Of a stretch of DNA of 64,000 bases, positions 26,010 through 34,941 are shown one piece after another. The translations under genes were made by a program, and so were the position numbers. Below the pieces are notes generated by a model, which saw only the letters and a list, made by a program, of their open reading frames with translations, was not told where the DNA came from and made no database searches. How positions within the stretch are numbered: the stretch's first letter is position 1; each line of letters starts with the position of its first letter. The stretch is taken from the NCBI GenBank assembly GCA_003220265.1, contig QHRW01000123.1:55990-119989 (forward strand), written 5' to 3'. The DNA is from Candidatus Rokuibacteriota bacterium (lineage in GTDB: Bacteria > Methylomirabilota > Methylomirabilia > Rokubacteriales > CSP1-6).

Positions 26010-26747
26010 ATGAGGTTGCTGCTGGCGCGTCACGGCGAGTCGGTGTGGAACGCGGAGAAGCGCTTCCAGGGTCACACCGACATCGAGCTCTCCGCCCGCG
26101 GCCGCGCCCAGGCCGAGGCGCTCGGCCGCGCGCTGCGCGGCTACCGCGTCACGGCCGCCTACGTGAGCCCGTTCCACCGCGCGCGCGAGACGGCCGAGCT
26201 GGCCCTGCGCGAGGTCGGCTCCGTGGCGCAACCCGTGATCGAGGACCGCGACGGCTCCGCCGGCGCGGTTCCGAGAGTGTGGGGGTCTGGGGGCCATGTC
26301 GGGGCCCCCAGTATCGTTGAGGAGCTGCGCGAGCTGTCGCTCGGCGAGTGGGAAGGCTGCACCGTGGACGAGGTGCGCGCGCAGGCCGGCGATCCGTATC
26401 GCGCGTGGCTGCGGGCGCCGCACGACTGTCCGCCCCCCGGCGGCGAGCCGCTGCCCGTCGTGAGCGCGCGCGTGCGCGCCGCCCTCGAGCGCATCGCGGG
26501 AGCCCACGGCCCGGGCGAGGACGTGCTGATCGTGAGCCACGGCGGCGTCATCAGCGTCTACGCCTGCCACCTGCTCGGCTGCTCGTTCAACCAGCTCTGG
26601 AAGCTGCGCGTGGACAACGCCTCGCTGACGGTCGTGCGGCCGCCGCGCCTGGTGTCGCTGAACGACACCGCGCACCTCGCGGGCGATCTGGCGCCCACAC
26701 ACCTGCAACGCGGCGCCATCGCCGCGCGCTCGGAGGCCGCGCCGTGA
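26010..26747 (+). CDS. Histidine phosphatase (phosphoglycerate-mutase-like) with an internal repeat insertion
   Basis: This 245-residue member of the histidine phosphatase superfamily has the RHG motif at residues 8-10 (LLARHGESVWN), SPFHRARETAELA, the acidic LGEWEG and the second histidine in LIVSHGGVI. It may act on a phosphorylated metabolite; a true glycolytic mutase is not implied. Residues about 80-102 (RDGSAGAV..GAPSI) have no counterpart in the family and are encoded by a copy of the dispersed two-hairpin repeat. The repeat lies between the halves of a VIE/IVE duplication and keeps the frame open. The ATG at 26010 is preceded by CGAAGGA. It overlaps the next gene (GTGA). Confidence 0.82.
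   Translation: MRLLLARHGESVWNAEKRFQGHTDIELSARGRAQAEALGRALRGYRVTAAYVSPFHRARETAELALREVGSVAQPVIEDRDGSAGAVPRVWGSGGHVGAPSIVEELRELSLGEWEGCTVDEVRAQAGDPYRAWLRAPHDCPPPGGEPLPVVSARVRAALERIAGAHGPGEDVLIVSHGGVISVYACHLLGCSFNQLWKLRVDNASLTVVRPPRLVSLNDTAHLAGDLAPTHLQRGAIAARSEAAP
26246..26311 (+). repeat. Two-hairpin repeat, copy E, inside a coding sequence
   Basis: This unit lies in frame within the histidine phosphatase gene. It carries CGCGACGGC..GCCGGCGCG and CTGGGGGCC-ATGTCGG-GGCCCCCAG, nearly identical in its second half to copy D 315 bases upstream. The flanks look like a short duplication (GATCGAGGA before, TATCGTTGAGGA after). It adds about 23 residues to the protein without a stop codon. Confidence 0.75.
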
Positions 26748-28351
26748 CGGTGCTGCTGGCACTCTTCGGCGGCATGGCGCTGCTGCTGTACGGCATCCGC
26801 CTGAGCGGCGACAGCCTGCAGCGCGCCGTCGGCGGCCGCCTGCGCCAGATCCTCACGGGGATGTCGCGCAACCGCCTCTTCGCCGTCGTGTCCGGGGCGC
26901 TGGTGACCGCGATCCTCCAGTCCTCCGCCGCCACCACGCTCATGCTGATCGGCTTCGTCTCGGCCGGGCTCATGTCGTTCCGCCAGACGCTCGGCATCAT
27001 CCTGGGCGCCGACATCGGCACCACGGTCACCGTCCAGCTGATCGCGCTGCGGGTGACCGACTACGCGCCGCTGCTGATCGGCATCGGCTTCCTCATCACC
27101 TTCCTGGCGCGCCGCAGCACGCCGCGCGACCTCGGGCAGGCCGTGCTCGGGCTGGGCCTGATGTTCCTCGGCCTCCGGCTGATCCTCGATGGCGTCACGC
27201 CGCTCAAGTCGAGCGAGCTCGCGCTCGAGCTGCTGCAAGTCGGCACGGAGACGCCGGTGATCGCGGCGCTGGTGGCGGCCGGGTTCAGCGCGCTCGTGGC
27301 CTCCTCCGCGGCCACCATCGGTCTCGCGCTGGCCCTGGCCACGCAGAACCTGATCACGCTGCCCGGTGCGGTGGCCATCGTGATCGGCGCCAACGTCGGC
27401 ACCTGCGCGACGGCGCTGGCCGCCTCGATCGGCGCCACCGCCGAGGCCAAGCGCGTGGCCGTGGCCCACATCGCCTTCAAGGTCCTGGGCGGCGCGCTGG
27501 CGCTGCCGCTGATCGGGCCGTTCACGACGCTCGTCGCGTCGAGCGCGGGCGACCCGGCCCGCCAGGTGGCCAACGCCCACACGTTCTTCAACCTCGGCAT
27601 CAGCCTGCTGTTCCTGCCCTTCACGCCGCTGGCCGCCCGCGTGATCGAGACACTGGTACCGCAGGCGCCGACCGAGGAGACGCCGTTCCGCGCCAAGTAC
27701 CTCGACGAGCGCGCGCACGACCAGCCCTCGCTGGCCCTCGGCCAGGCCCATCGCGAAAGCCTGCGCATGGCCGACGTGGTGCAGGGGATGCTGCGCGACG
27801 CGCTGGCTGCCTTCCGCACCGACAACCTCGCGCTCATCGAGGACATCGAGAAGCGCGACGACCAGGTGGACTTCCTCGAGCGGGAGATCAAGCTGTTCCT
27901 GGCGCGCCTGGGCCGCGAGGCCATCGGCATGGAGCTCTCGCGCAAGGAGATCGGCCTGGTGTCCTTCATCGGCAACCTCGAGAACATCGGGGACATCATC
28001 GACAAGAACCTGATGGAGCTGGCCCGCAAGAAGTACTATCAGGGCCGGCGCTTCTCCGAGGCCGGCTGGGCGGAGATCCAGGACTTCCACGGCCTGGTCG
28101 CCAAGAACCTCGAGCGGGCCATCGCGGCCTTCGCGGCCACCGACAGGGCGCTGGCCCAGGAGGTCCTCGACCAGCGGCCGTTCATGCGGGCCAAGGAGCG
28201 CGAGCTGCGCGAATCGCACCTGGGGCGGCTGCGGGCCGGGCTGGCCGAGTCGCTGGAGACATCGGAGATCCACCTGGACATCCTCACGAACCTCAAGCGC
28301 ATCAGCTCCCACGTGTCGGCGCTGATGTTCCCCATTCTCGACGAGGTTTGA
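26744..28351 (+). CDS. Na/phosphate cotransporter family protein with PhoU-like tail
   Basis: The 535-residue protein has the NptA/PNaS layout. Two inverted membrane halves carry the paired motifs ILQSSAATTLMLIGF and ALVASSAATIGLALA plus GADIGTTVT and GANVGTCAT. A C-terminal helical PhoU-like domain follows (about residues 320-535, with IEDIEKRDDQVDFLEREIK). Such proteins import phosphate with sodium or modulate phosphate signalling. The GTG start overlaps the phosphatase stop (GTGA), so the histidine phosphatase and the transporter are coupled. The PII gene follows after 4 bases, which hints at a combined phosphate and nitrogen operon. Confidence 0.9.
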   Translation: MTVLLALFGGMALLLYGIRLSGDSLQRAVGGRLRQILTGMSRNRLFAVVSGALVTAILQSSAATTLMLIGFVSAGLMSFRQTLGIILGADIGTTVTVQLIALRVTDYAPLLIGIGFLITFLARRSTPRDLGQAVLGLGLMFLGLRLILDGVTPLKSSELALELLQVGTETPVIAALVAAGFSALVASSAATIGLALALATQNLITLPGAVAIVIGANVGTCATALAASIGATAEAKRVAVAHIAFKVLGGALALPLIGPFTTLVASSAGDPARQVANAHTFFNLGISLLFLPFTPLAARVIETLVPQAPTEETPFRAKYLDERAHDQPSLALGQAHRESLRMADVVQGMLRDALAAFRTDNLALIEDIEKRDDQVDFLEREIKLFLARLGREAIGMELSRKEIGLVSFIGNLENIGDIIDKNLMELARKKYYQGRRFSEAGWAEIQDFHGLVAKNLERAIAAFAATDRALAQEVLDQRPFMRAKERELRESHLGRLRAGLAESLETSEIHLDILTNLKRISSHVSALMFPILDEV

Positions 28352-28355
28352 GCCC

Positions 28356-28694
28356 ATGAAGAAGATCGAGGCCATCATCAAGCCGTTCAAGCTGGACGAC
28401 GTCAAGGAGGCCCTCACCGAGATCGGCGTCATCGGCATGACGGTGACCGAGGTGCGCGGCTTCGGCCGCCAGAAGGGCCACACCGAGCTCTATCGCGGCT
28501 CCGAGTACACCGTGGACTTCCTGCCCAAGGTGAAGATCGAGGTGGTCGTCGCCGACCATCTCGTGGACAAGGTCGCCTCGACGATCGTGGGCGCGGCCAA
28601 GACCGGGTCGATCGGGGACGGCAAGGTGTTCGTGCTGCCGATCGACGAGGCCGTCCGGATCAGGACCGGCGAAAAGGGTGAGTCCGCGGTCTAG
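28356..28694 (+). CDS. Nitrogen regulatory protein P-II
   Basis: The 112-residue protein is a complete PII trimer subunit. It has the KPFKLDDVKEAL start, the T-loop GRQKGHTELYRGSEYTVDF with uridylylation site Y51, and the nucleotide loop TGSIGDGK at residues 83-90. It senses ATP/ADP and 2-oxoglutarate and controls nitrogen enzymes. GlnB and GlnK cannot be told apart here; the lack of a neighbouring amtB favours GlnB. The gene overlaps the glnE start by 17 bases, so PII is translationally tied to the adenylyltransferase it regulates. No glnA or glnD is in the window. Confidence 0.95.
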   Translation: MKKIEAIIKPFKLDDVKEALTEIGVIGMTVTEVRGFGRQKGHTELYRGSEYTVDFLPKVKIEVVVADHLVDKVASTIVGAAKTGSIGDGKVFVLPIDEAVRIRTGEKGESAV

Positions 28695-31600
28695 CGCAGA
28701 CCTCCTCACCGTTGCTGCCAAGGCGCGGGAGCGCGAGCTCAAGCGTCTTGGGTTCAGCAATCCGGGGGCGGCGAGCGCCAACCTCGAGGCCCTGACGCCC
28801 ACGCCGCGCGACGCCGAGCTGCTGGCGCCGGTCCTGCCGCGCCTCCTCTCCGAGCTCGCGGCCTCGGCCGACCCGGACATGGCGCTCAACAACCTCGAGC
28901 GCTACGCCGCGGTCGTCGATCGCACCGTCCTCTTCGGCACGCTGGCCGCGCACCCCGGCGCGATTCCGCTGCTGGCGCGGCTGGGCGGTGCCAGCCGGCG
29001 GCCCAACAGCCTGGCCTGGCTGCTGGAGCCGCGCACGATGCGCGTGTGGCTGGCGGACGATCTGGCCGCCGATCTCGCGCAGTCGCTGCAGGCTTTCCCC
29101 GCGCGCGAGGCGCGCGTGAACGCGTTGCGCCGGTTCAAGTACCGCCACGTCCTGCGCATCGCCGCCCGCGACCTCCTCGGCGACGCCGACCTCAGCGTCA
29201 CCACCGAGGAGCTGGCGCGGCTGGCCGACGTGTGCCTGGGCGAGGCCTGCCGCATGGCCGAGGCCGCGCAGCGCGCGCGCGTGGGCGCGCCGCTCGACGC
29301 CGACGGCCACGAGACGGGCCTGGCCGTGATCGGCATGGGCAAGCTCGGCGGCGCGGAGCTCAACTACTCCTCGGACATCGACCTGATGTTCGTCTACGGC
29401 GCCGAGGGCGACACCGCCGGCGGCCCCGAGGGCCGCGTCGCCAGCGGCGAGTACTTCGCGCGCGTCTGCCGCGACGTCGTCGCCATCATCGAGTCGGTGA
29501 CGGAGGAGGGCTACGTCTTCCGCGTGGATCTGCGGCTGCGGCCGGAGGGACGGATGGGCGCCGTCGCCCACTCGCTCGAAGCCTACCGCGCCTATCACCG
29601 CGATCGCGCCGAGCTGTGGGAGCGCCAGGCCTTGCTGAAGGCGCGCGTCTCGGCCGGCGATCCCAAGGTGGGCGCGCGCTTCATGGACTGGGCACGCGAG
29701 GTCGTCTACCGGCCCGGCGTCGACGCGCGCATCGTGCCCTCGATCCGCGCCATGAAGAAGGAGATCGACCGGGAGCTCGAGCGCCGCGGCCAGTCGCTGG
29801 CCGCCAACGTCAAGCTCGGCCGCGGCGGCATCCGCGAGATCGAGTTCATCGTCCAGGCGCTCCAGCTGCTCTACGGCGGTGATGACGCCTGGCTCCGCGA
29901 GCGCAACTCGCTCAAGGCGCTCTTCCGGCTCACCGAGCGTGGCTACCTCGCGCCCGACCTCGGTCGCGCGCTCTCCCACGCGCTGGTGCACCTGCGCACG
30001 GTCGAGCACCGGCTGCAGCTCCTGCACGAGTTCCAGACGCACACGCTGCCCGAGGCCGCGCCCGAGCTGGGCCGCCTGGCCCGGCGGCTCGGGATCGAAT
30101 CGCCGCCGGCGGCGGCCGCGCGCACGTTTCGCGCGCGCCACCGCGTGGTCACGACGGCCGTCCATCGCGCGTTCACCGACTTCTTCAGCGAGCGGGCGCA
30201 GACGCCACGCCCGCGCGTGCGGCTGCCGGGGCTGCTGGCGCTGCGCGCGACGGGCTTCGCCGACCCCGAACGTGCGCGCCAGAATCTCAAGCTGATCCTG
30301 GAGGGCCGCCCGCTGGTGCCCTACGGCGGCGCCCTGCGCGAGGCGCTCGAGCGGCTCTTCCCGGCGCTGCTCGACACGCTGTGGAAGAGTCCCGATCCTG
30401 ACGAGGCGCTCAACCAGTTCGAGCGCTTTCTCTCGGCGGCCGGCCCGCGCGCGGGCTACATCGAGCTGCTGGCGGATTCCCCGCGGCTGCTCGACGGCCT
30501 CGTGCGGCTCTGCGCCGGCGGCGATCTGCTGACGCAGCTCCTCATCACGCAGCCGGAGCTGCTCGGCTCGCTGGCCGATCCGGCGGCGCTCGAGCGGCCG
30601 CGCACGCGCGCGGGACTGCGCGCGGCGCTGGCGCCCGTGTTCGCGCCGGGCGTGGCCGTGGCCGACCAGCGCGACCGGCTGCGGCGTCTCAAGCAGGCCG
30701 AGGAGCTGACGATCGTGTGGCGCTACCTGCTGGGCGCGACGTCCATCGAGGGCTACTCGCGCGAGATGACGCGGCTCGCCGAGGCGACGCTGGAGGCCGG
30801 CTGGCTCCTCGCGCTGGAGGCGCAGGTGCGGCGCCACGGCGTGCCCCGCGATGATGCCGGCCGCTTCGTTCCCTCGGTGATCGTCGGCGTGGGCAAGCTC
30901 GGGGGGCGCGAGCTGACCACGGGCTCCGACCTCGACATCTTCGTCGTCTTCGATTCGACCGGCGCCGGCGAGGGCGCCACGGACGGGAAGGCGCCGGTGG
31001 ACGTCCACACGTTCTACAGCGGCGCCGTCGAGCGGCTGGCCGGCGCGCTCGGCGACATCACCCAGGCCGGCGTCGCCTTCGCGGTCGACCTGCGCCTGCG
31101 GCCCGGCAGCAAGGGCAGCGGCTTCGCGGCGTCCATCGACGCGCTGGGACGGTACTATGAGGAGCACGGGGACCTCTGGGAGCGCCAGACGCTGACACGC
31201 GCGCGCCTCGTCCTCGGCGACCGCGGGCTCGGTCGGCGAGTGCGGGCGACGCTGCGGCGGCTCGTGTACGGCGCGCCCCTTCCCGAGCACGCGCTGAAGG
31301 AGATCGCGGAGGTGCGCACGCGGATGGAAGTGGAGCTGGGCAAGGAGACGCCGGGGCGCCGCCACGTGAAGCTCGGCCGCGGCGGCCTGGTGGACGTGGA
31401 GTTCCTCGCCCAGGCCCTGCAGCTCGTGCATGGCGCGCGGCATCCCGACGTGCGGCAGCCGTCCACCGCCGGCGCGCTGGCCGCGCTCGGACGCGTGGGG
31501 GCGCTGGCGCCCGACACCGCGGCCGCGCTCGCCGACCACTACCGGTTCCTGCGCCGCGTGTCGGCCGCGCTTCGGATGCTCGGCGCGCGGCCGACCGACA

Positions 31601-31740
31601 CCTTCGAGCTCGCCGGCCCGATGCCCTCCCGCGTGGCCAGCGCCCTCGGCCTCGGCTCGCGCGACGCCTTCCTGACCGCCTACCGCGAGCGCACGACCGC
31701 CGTGCGCACGGCGTACGAGCAGGGGCTGGCGCGTGCCTAG
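28678..31740 (+). CDS. glnE: Bifunctional glutamine synthetase adenylyltransferase/adenylyl-removing enzyme
   Basis: The 1020-residue protein has two nucleotidyltransferase domains, each with the G-x-G-KLGG-x-E motif: GMGKLGGAELNYSSDID from residue 219 (adenylyl removal) and GVGKLGGRELTTGSDLD from residue 737 (adenylylation). Each is followed by a KLGRGG helical block. It controls glutamine synthetase by adding or removing AMP in response to PII. The length is slightly above the usual 950. The GTG start is the first usable codon and lies inside the PII gene. The 3' end overlaps polA by 8 bases. Confidence 0.95.
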   Translation: MSPRSSADLLTVAAKARERELKRLGFSNPGAASANLEALTPTPRDAELLAPVLPRLLSELAASADPDMALNNLERYAAVVDRTVLFGTLAAHPGAIPLLARLGGASRRPNSLAWLLEPRTMRVWLADDLAADLAQSLQAFPAREARVNALRRFKYRHVLRIAARDLLGDADLSVTTEELARLADVCLGEACRMAEAAQRARVGAPLDADGHETGLAVIGMGKLGGAELNYSSDIDLMFVYGAEGDTAGGPEGRVASGEYFARVCRDVVAIIESVTEEGYVFRVDLRLRPEGRMGAVAHSLEAYRAYHRDRAELWERQALLKARVSAGDPKVGARFMDWAREVVYRPGVDARIVPSIRAMKKEIDRELERRGQSLAANVKLGRGGIREIEFIVQALQLLYGGDDAWLRERNSLKALFRLTERGYLAPDLGRALSHALVHLRTVEHRLQLLHEFQTHTLPEAAPELGRLARRLGIESPPAAAARTFRARHRVVTTAVHRAFTDFFSERAQTPRPRVRLPGLLALRATGFADPERARQNLKLILEGRPLVPYGGALREALERLFPALLDTLWKSPDPDEALNQFERFLSAAGPRAGYIELLADSPRLLDGLVRLCAGGDLLTQLLITQPELLGSLADPAALERPRTRAGLRAALAPVFAPGVAVADQRDRLRRLKQAEELTIVWRYLLGATSIEGYSREMTRLAEATLEAGWLLALEAQVRRHGVPRDDAGRFVPSVIVGVGKLGGRELTTGSDLDIFVVFDSTGAGEGATDGKAPVDVHTFYSGAVERLAGALGDITQAGVAFAVDLRLRPGSKGSGFAASIDALGRYYEEHGDLWERQTLTRARLVLGDRGLGRRVRATLRRLVYGAPLPEHALKEIAEVRTRMEVELGKETPGRRHVKLGRGGLVDVEFLAQALQLVHGARHPDVRQPSTAGALAALGRVGALAPDTAAALADHYRFLRRVSAALRMLGARPTDTFELAGPMPSRVASALGLGSRDAFLTAYRERTTAVRTAYEQGLARA

Positions 31741-34315
31741 CCTCTACATCGTCGACGGCCACTCGCACATCTTCCGCGCCTACCACGCGGTGGGCTACCT
31801 CTCCACCTCCAGGGGCGTGCCGAGCCACGCGGTGCTGATCCTCAGCACGATGCTGTGGAAGCTGATCCGGGAGGAGCAGCCGGGCTACCTGGGCATCACG
31901 CTGGATCCACCAGGCCCCACCTTCCGCGACAAGCTCTTCGCCGAGTACAAGGCCACGCGCACGGCCATGCCCGACGACCTCGCGCGCCAGCTTCCGTACG
32001 TGCGCCGGCTCTTCGAGGCGCTGCGCACGCCGGTGATCGAGGTGCCGGGTTACGAGGCCGACGACGTGCTGGCCACGCTGGTCGAGCAGGCCCTGCGCCA
32101 GACCGACCTCGAGATCGTGGTGGTCAGCGGCGACAAGGACCTGCTCCAGCTCGTCGGCCCGCGCGTGCGCGTGCTGTCGGTGCTGGGCCGCACGGGCGAG
32201 AAGGTCGTCTACGACGAGGCCAAGGTGCGCGAGCGCTGGGGCGTGGAGCCCGGCCAGATCGCCGACGTGCTGGCGCTGATGGGCGACTCCATCGACAACA
32301 TCCCCGGCGTCAAGGGCGTGGGCGAGAAGACGGCGGTGAAGCTCATCAGCCAGTTCGGCTCGGTCGAGCGCCTCTACGAGAACCTCACGCTCGTCGCCGG
32401 CAAGCTGCGCGAGACGCTGGCCACCAGCCGCAAGCAGGCCCTGCTCTCGCGCGAGCTGGCCTCGCTGTCCCACAGCGCGCCGATCACGCTCGACGTGGAG
32501 GCGTTCCGCCGCGTGGAGCCCGACTGGATCAAGCTGCGCGGGCTCTGGATGGAGATGGAGTTCACGCGCCTGGTCAAGGAGCTGCCGGCGACCCAGGTGG
32601 CCGTCAGCGCCGAGCCCGTTGCGCGCCTCGACGGCGCCGCGGCGCTGGCCGAGTATCTGGCGCGCGTACCGGCCGGCGCCGCCCTGGGTGTCGAGTGGGT
32701 CGGCGAGGCGCGCCCGCCGATCCCGCGCATCGATGCGATCGGCCTCTTCCATCCGGCGGCGGGCGCCGCGTGGACGACGAGCGCGCCGTCGCTCGGCGAG
32801 CGCCCGCTGGTCGTGCACGACGCCAAGCCGCTGCTGGAGGCGTGGCTGCCCTCGCGGCCGGTGCTGCCGGTGGCCGACGACACCGCGCTGGCCGCGTACC
32901 TGCTGAACCCCGCGCGGGCGACCTACAAGCTCGACGAGGTGTGCATGGAATCGCTCGGCGAGTGCCCGCCCACGCTGCCGGCCGCCGTCCCCGGCGGCCT
33001 CGTCGTGGACGACGCGCTGGGCGCCGTGCTGGGCGAGCGCGCGCGCTGGGCCGTGCGCTTCTGGAAGTACGCGGCGGGCGAGCTCGAGGAGCGAGCGCTC
33101 AGGCGCATCTACGAGGAGATCGAGCGGCCGCTGGTGCCGGTGCTGGCCGACATGGAGCAGGTCGGCATCCGCGTGGAGCCCGAGCGGCTGGAGGCCTTCG
33201 CCAAGGAGCTCGAGCGCGATCTCGACAACCTGACGCGCGAGATCTACGTGCTGGCCGGCGAGGAGTTCACGATCGCCTCGCCCAAGCAGCTCGCCACCAT
33301 CCTGTTCGAGAAGCTCGCCCTGCGGGGCGGCCGCCGGACCAAGACCGGCTACTCGACCGACGCCGACGTCCTCACGGAGCTGTCGCTGACGCATCCGCTG
33401 CCGGGCAAGGTCCTCGAGCACCGCACGCTGTCGAAGCTCAAGGGCACGTACGCCGACGCGCTGCCGCTCATGATGAACGTCGCCACCGGGCGCATCCACA
33501 CCACGTTCAACCAGCTCGTGGCGGCGACGGGACGGCTGTCGAGCCAGGATCCCAACCTGATGAACATCCCGATCCGCACCGAGCTGGGCCGGCGGATCCG
33601 CGCGGCGTTCGTGCCGGCCGAGGAGTACCGCTTCGTGGCGGCCGACTACTCGCAGATCGAGCTGCGCATCCTCGCGCACATGAGCGGGGAGCCGGCGATC
33701 ATCGAGTCGTTTCGGCGGGGCGAGGACATTCATACGCGCACGGCTTCGGAAGTCTTCAAGGTCGCTCCGGCCGCCGTCACGCCGCTGCAGCGCACGATCG
33801 CCAAGAGCGCCAACTTTGCCATCCTCTACGGGGTATCGGCATTCGGTCTCTCGCAGGCGACGAAGATCGATCAGAAGGAAGCCCAGCGCTACATCAACGA
33901 GTACTTTGCGCTGCACCCGCGCGTGCGCGCGTTCATCGATCGCACCCTGGCCGAGGGCCGCGAGCGCGGCTACGTGGCCACGCTGCTCGGCCGCCGCCGC
34001 TACCTGCCCGACCTGCGCAGTGGCAACCCGGTGGCGCGCAACGCCGCCGAGCGCATGGCCATGAACGCTCCCGTGCAGGGGACGGCCAGCGACATGATCA
34101 AGATCGCCATGGTCCGCATGCACGCCGCCCTCCGCGAGCGCGGCCTGCAGAGCCGCATGCTGCTGCAGGTGCACGACGAGCTGCTGTTCGAGTCGCCGCC
34201 CGAGGAGGTCGAGACGATCGCCGGGCTGGCGCGCGACATCATGGAGGCGGCGCTGCCGCTCGACGTGCCGATCGTCGTGGACGTCAAGACCGGCCTCGAC
34301 TGGTCGCAGGTGTGA
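31733..34315 (+). CDS. polA: DNA polymerase I, with degenerate proofreading domain
   Basis: The 860-residue protein has the 5'-3' exonuclease (about residues 1-290, YEADDVLATL, SGDKDLLQLV, GVKGVGEKTA), a middle 3'-5' exonuclease-like domain and the polymerase (about 470-860). Polymerase motifs are DYSQIELR from residue 638, K691 in AKSANFAILYG and VHDE at 813-816. By eye the exonuclease I motif reads LGVEWVG where E. coli has FDTETD, and YAAGE replaces YAAED, so two metal ligands are missing while E and the DDT aspartate remain. Proofreading is therefore probably lost. The GTG start overlaps glnE, and the stop overlaps coaE. Confidence 0.93.
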   Translation: MPSLYIVDGHSHIFRAYHAVGYLSTSRGVPSHAVLILSTMLWKLIREEQPGYLGITLDPPGPTFRDKLFAEYKATRTAMPDDLARQLPYVRRLFEALRTPVIEVPGYEADDVLATLVEQALRQTDLEIVVVSGDKDLLQLVGPRVRVLSVLGRTGEKVVYDEAKVRERWGVEPGQIADVLALMGDSIDNIPGVKGVGEKTAVKLISQFGSVERLYENLTLVAGKLRETLATSRKQALLSRELASLSHSAPITLDVEAFRRVEPDWIKLRGLWMEMEFTRLVKELPATQVAVSAEPVARLDGAAALAEYLARVPAGAALGVEWVGEARPPIPRIDAIGLFHPAAGAAWTTSAPSLGERPLVVHDAKPLLEAWLPSRPVLPVADDTALAAYLLNPARATYKLDEVCMESLGECPPTLPAAVPGGLVVDDALGAVLGERARWAVRFWKYAAGELEERALRRIYEEIERPLVPVLADMEQVGIRVEPERLEAFAKELERDLDNLTREIYVLAGEEFTIASPKQLATILFEKLALRGGRRTKTGYSTDADVLTELSLTHPLPGKVLEHRTLSKLKGTYADALPLMMNVATGRIHTTFNQLVAATGRLSSQDPNLMNIPIRTELGRRIRAAFVPAEEYRFVAADYSQIELRILAHMSGEPAIIESFRRGEDIHTRTASEVFKVAPAAVTPLQRTIAKSANFAILYGVSAFGLSQATKIDQKEAQRYINEYFALHPRVRAFIDRTLAEGRERGYVATLLGRRRYLPDLRSGNPVARNAAERMAMNAPVQGTASDMIKIAMVRMHAALRERGLQSRMLLQVHDELLFESPPEEVETIAGLARDIMEAALPLDVPIVVDVKTGLDWSQV

Positions 34316-34941
34316 GCCGCCGGTTCCTACTGGTCGGCCTCACCGGCGGCATCGCCACCGGCAAGTCCACCGTGTCGGAGACCCTCCGCCGTCTCGGGGC
34401 CGTCGTCATCGACGCCGATCGCCTCGCCCACGAGGTGGTCGAGCCGGGTCAGCCGGCGCTGGCGGCGATCGTGCAGGAGTTCGGGCGCGAGGCACTGCGC
34501 GCCGACGGCACGCTCGACCGCAAGCGGGTGGCCGCCATCGTGTTCGCCGACCCCGAGCGGCGCCGGAAGCTGGAGGCGATCACGCACCCGGCGATCCGCG
34601 ATCGGTTCCTGGCCCGGCTGGCCGAGCTGGAGGCGCAGGGCTTCGAGGGGCTCGTGTTCTGGGATGCCCCCGTGATGATCGAGGCCGGCGGCCACAAGGC
34701 CATGGACCGGCTGGTCGTCGTCCTCACGGACAGCGCCACGCAGCTCGAGCGAGCCGTCGGCCGCGACGGCGACCGCGCCGACGTCGAGCGCCGCATCGCC
34801 AACCAGATGGCGCTCGGTGAGAAGGCCAAGCTGGCCGACCATGTGATCGACAACTCCGGCGATCGGGCCGCCACCGAGGCCCGCACGCGCGAGGTTCACG
34901 CCGCGCTGCTCGCCGAAGCGCAGCGCCTCAGCGGCCGCTGA
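34312..34941 (+). CDS. coaE: Dephospho-CoA kinase
   Basis: This 209-residue P-loop kinase phosphorylates dephospho-CoA in the last step of coenzyme A synthesis. The ATP loop is LTGGIATGKSTVSE at the N-terminus, followed by IDADRLAHEVVEPG, FADPERRRKLEAITHP and the lid segment VVVLTDSATQLERAVGRDG. The GTG start overlaps the polA stop (GTGA). The polA, coaE order is seen in several bacterial groups. The 3' end overlaps the convergent 2H phosphoesterase gene by 14 bases. The length is normal. Confidence 0.94.
   Translation: MSRRFLLVGLTGGIATGKSTVSETLRRLGAVVIDADRLAHEVVEPGQPALAAIVQEFGREALRADGTLDRKRVAAIVFADPERRRKLEAITHPAIRDRFLARLAELEAQGFEGLVFWDAPVMIEAGGHKAMDRLVVVLTDSATQLERAVGRDGDRADVERRIANQMALGEKAKLADHVIDNSGDRAATEARTREVHAALLAEAQRLSGR

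Noticed and set aside
26010..26747. Glycolytic phosphoglycerate mutase
   Set aside because: Only superfamily motifs are present and the neighbours are a transporter and PII. Histidine phosphatase is the safer name.
28660..34174. Very long open frames antisense to glnE and polA
   Set aside because: They are Arg/Ala/Leu-rich with no recognisable domain, and mirror the codon bias of the sense genes. High-GC genes routinely leave the opposite strand open.
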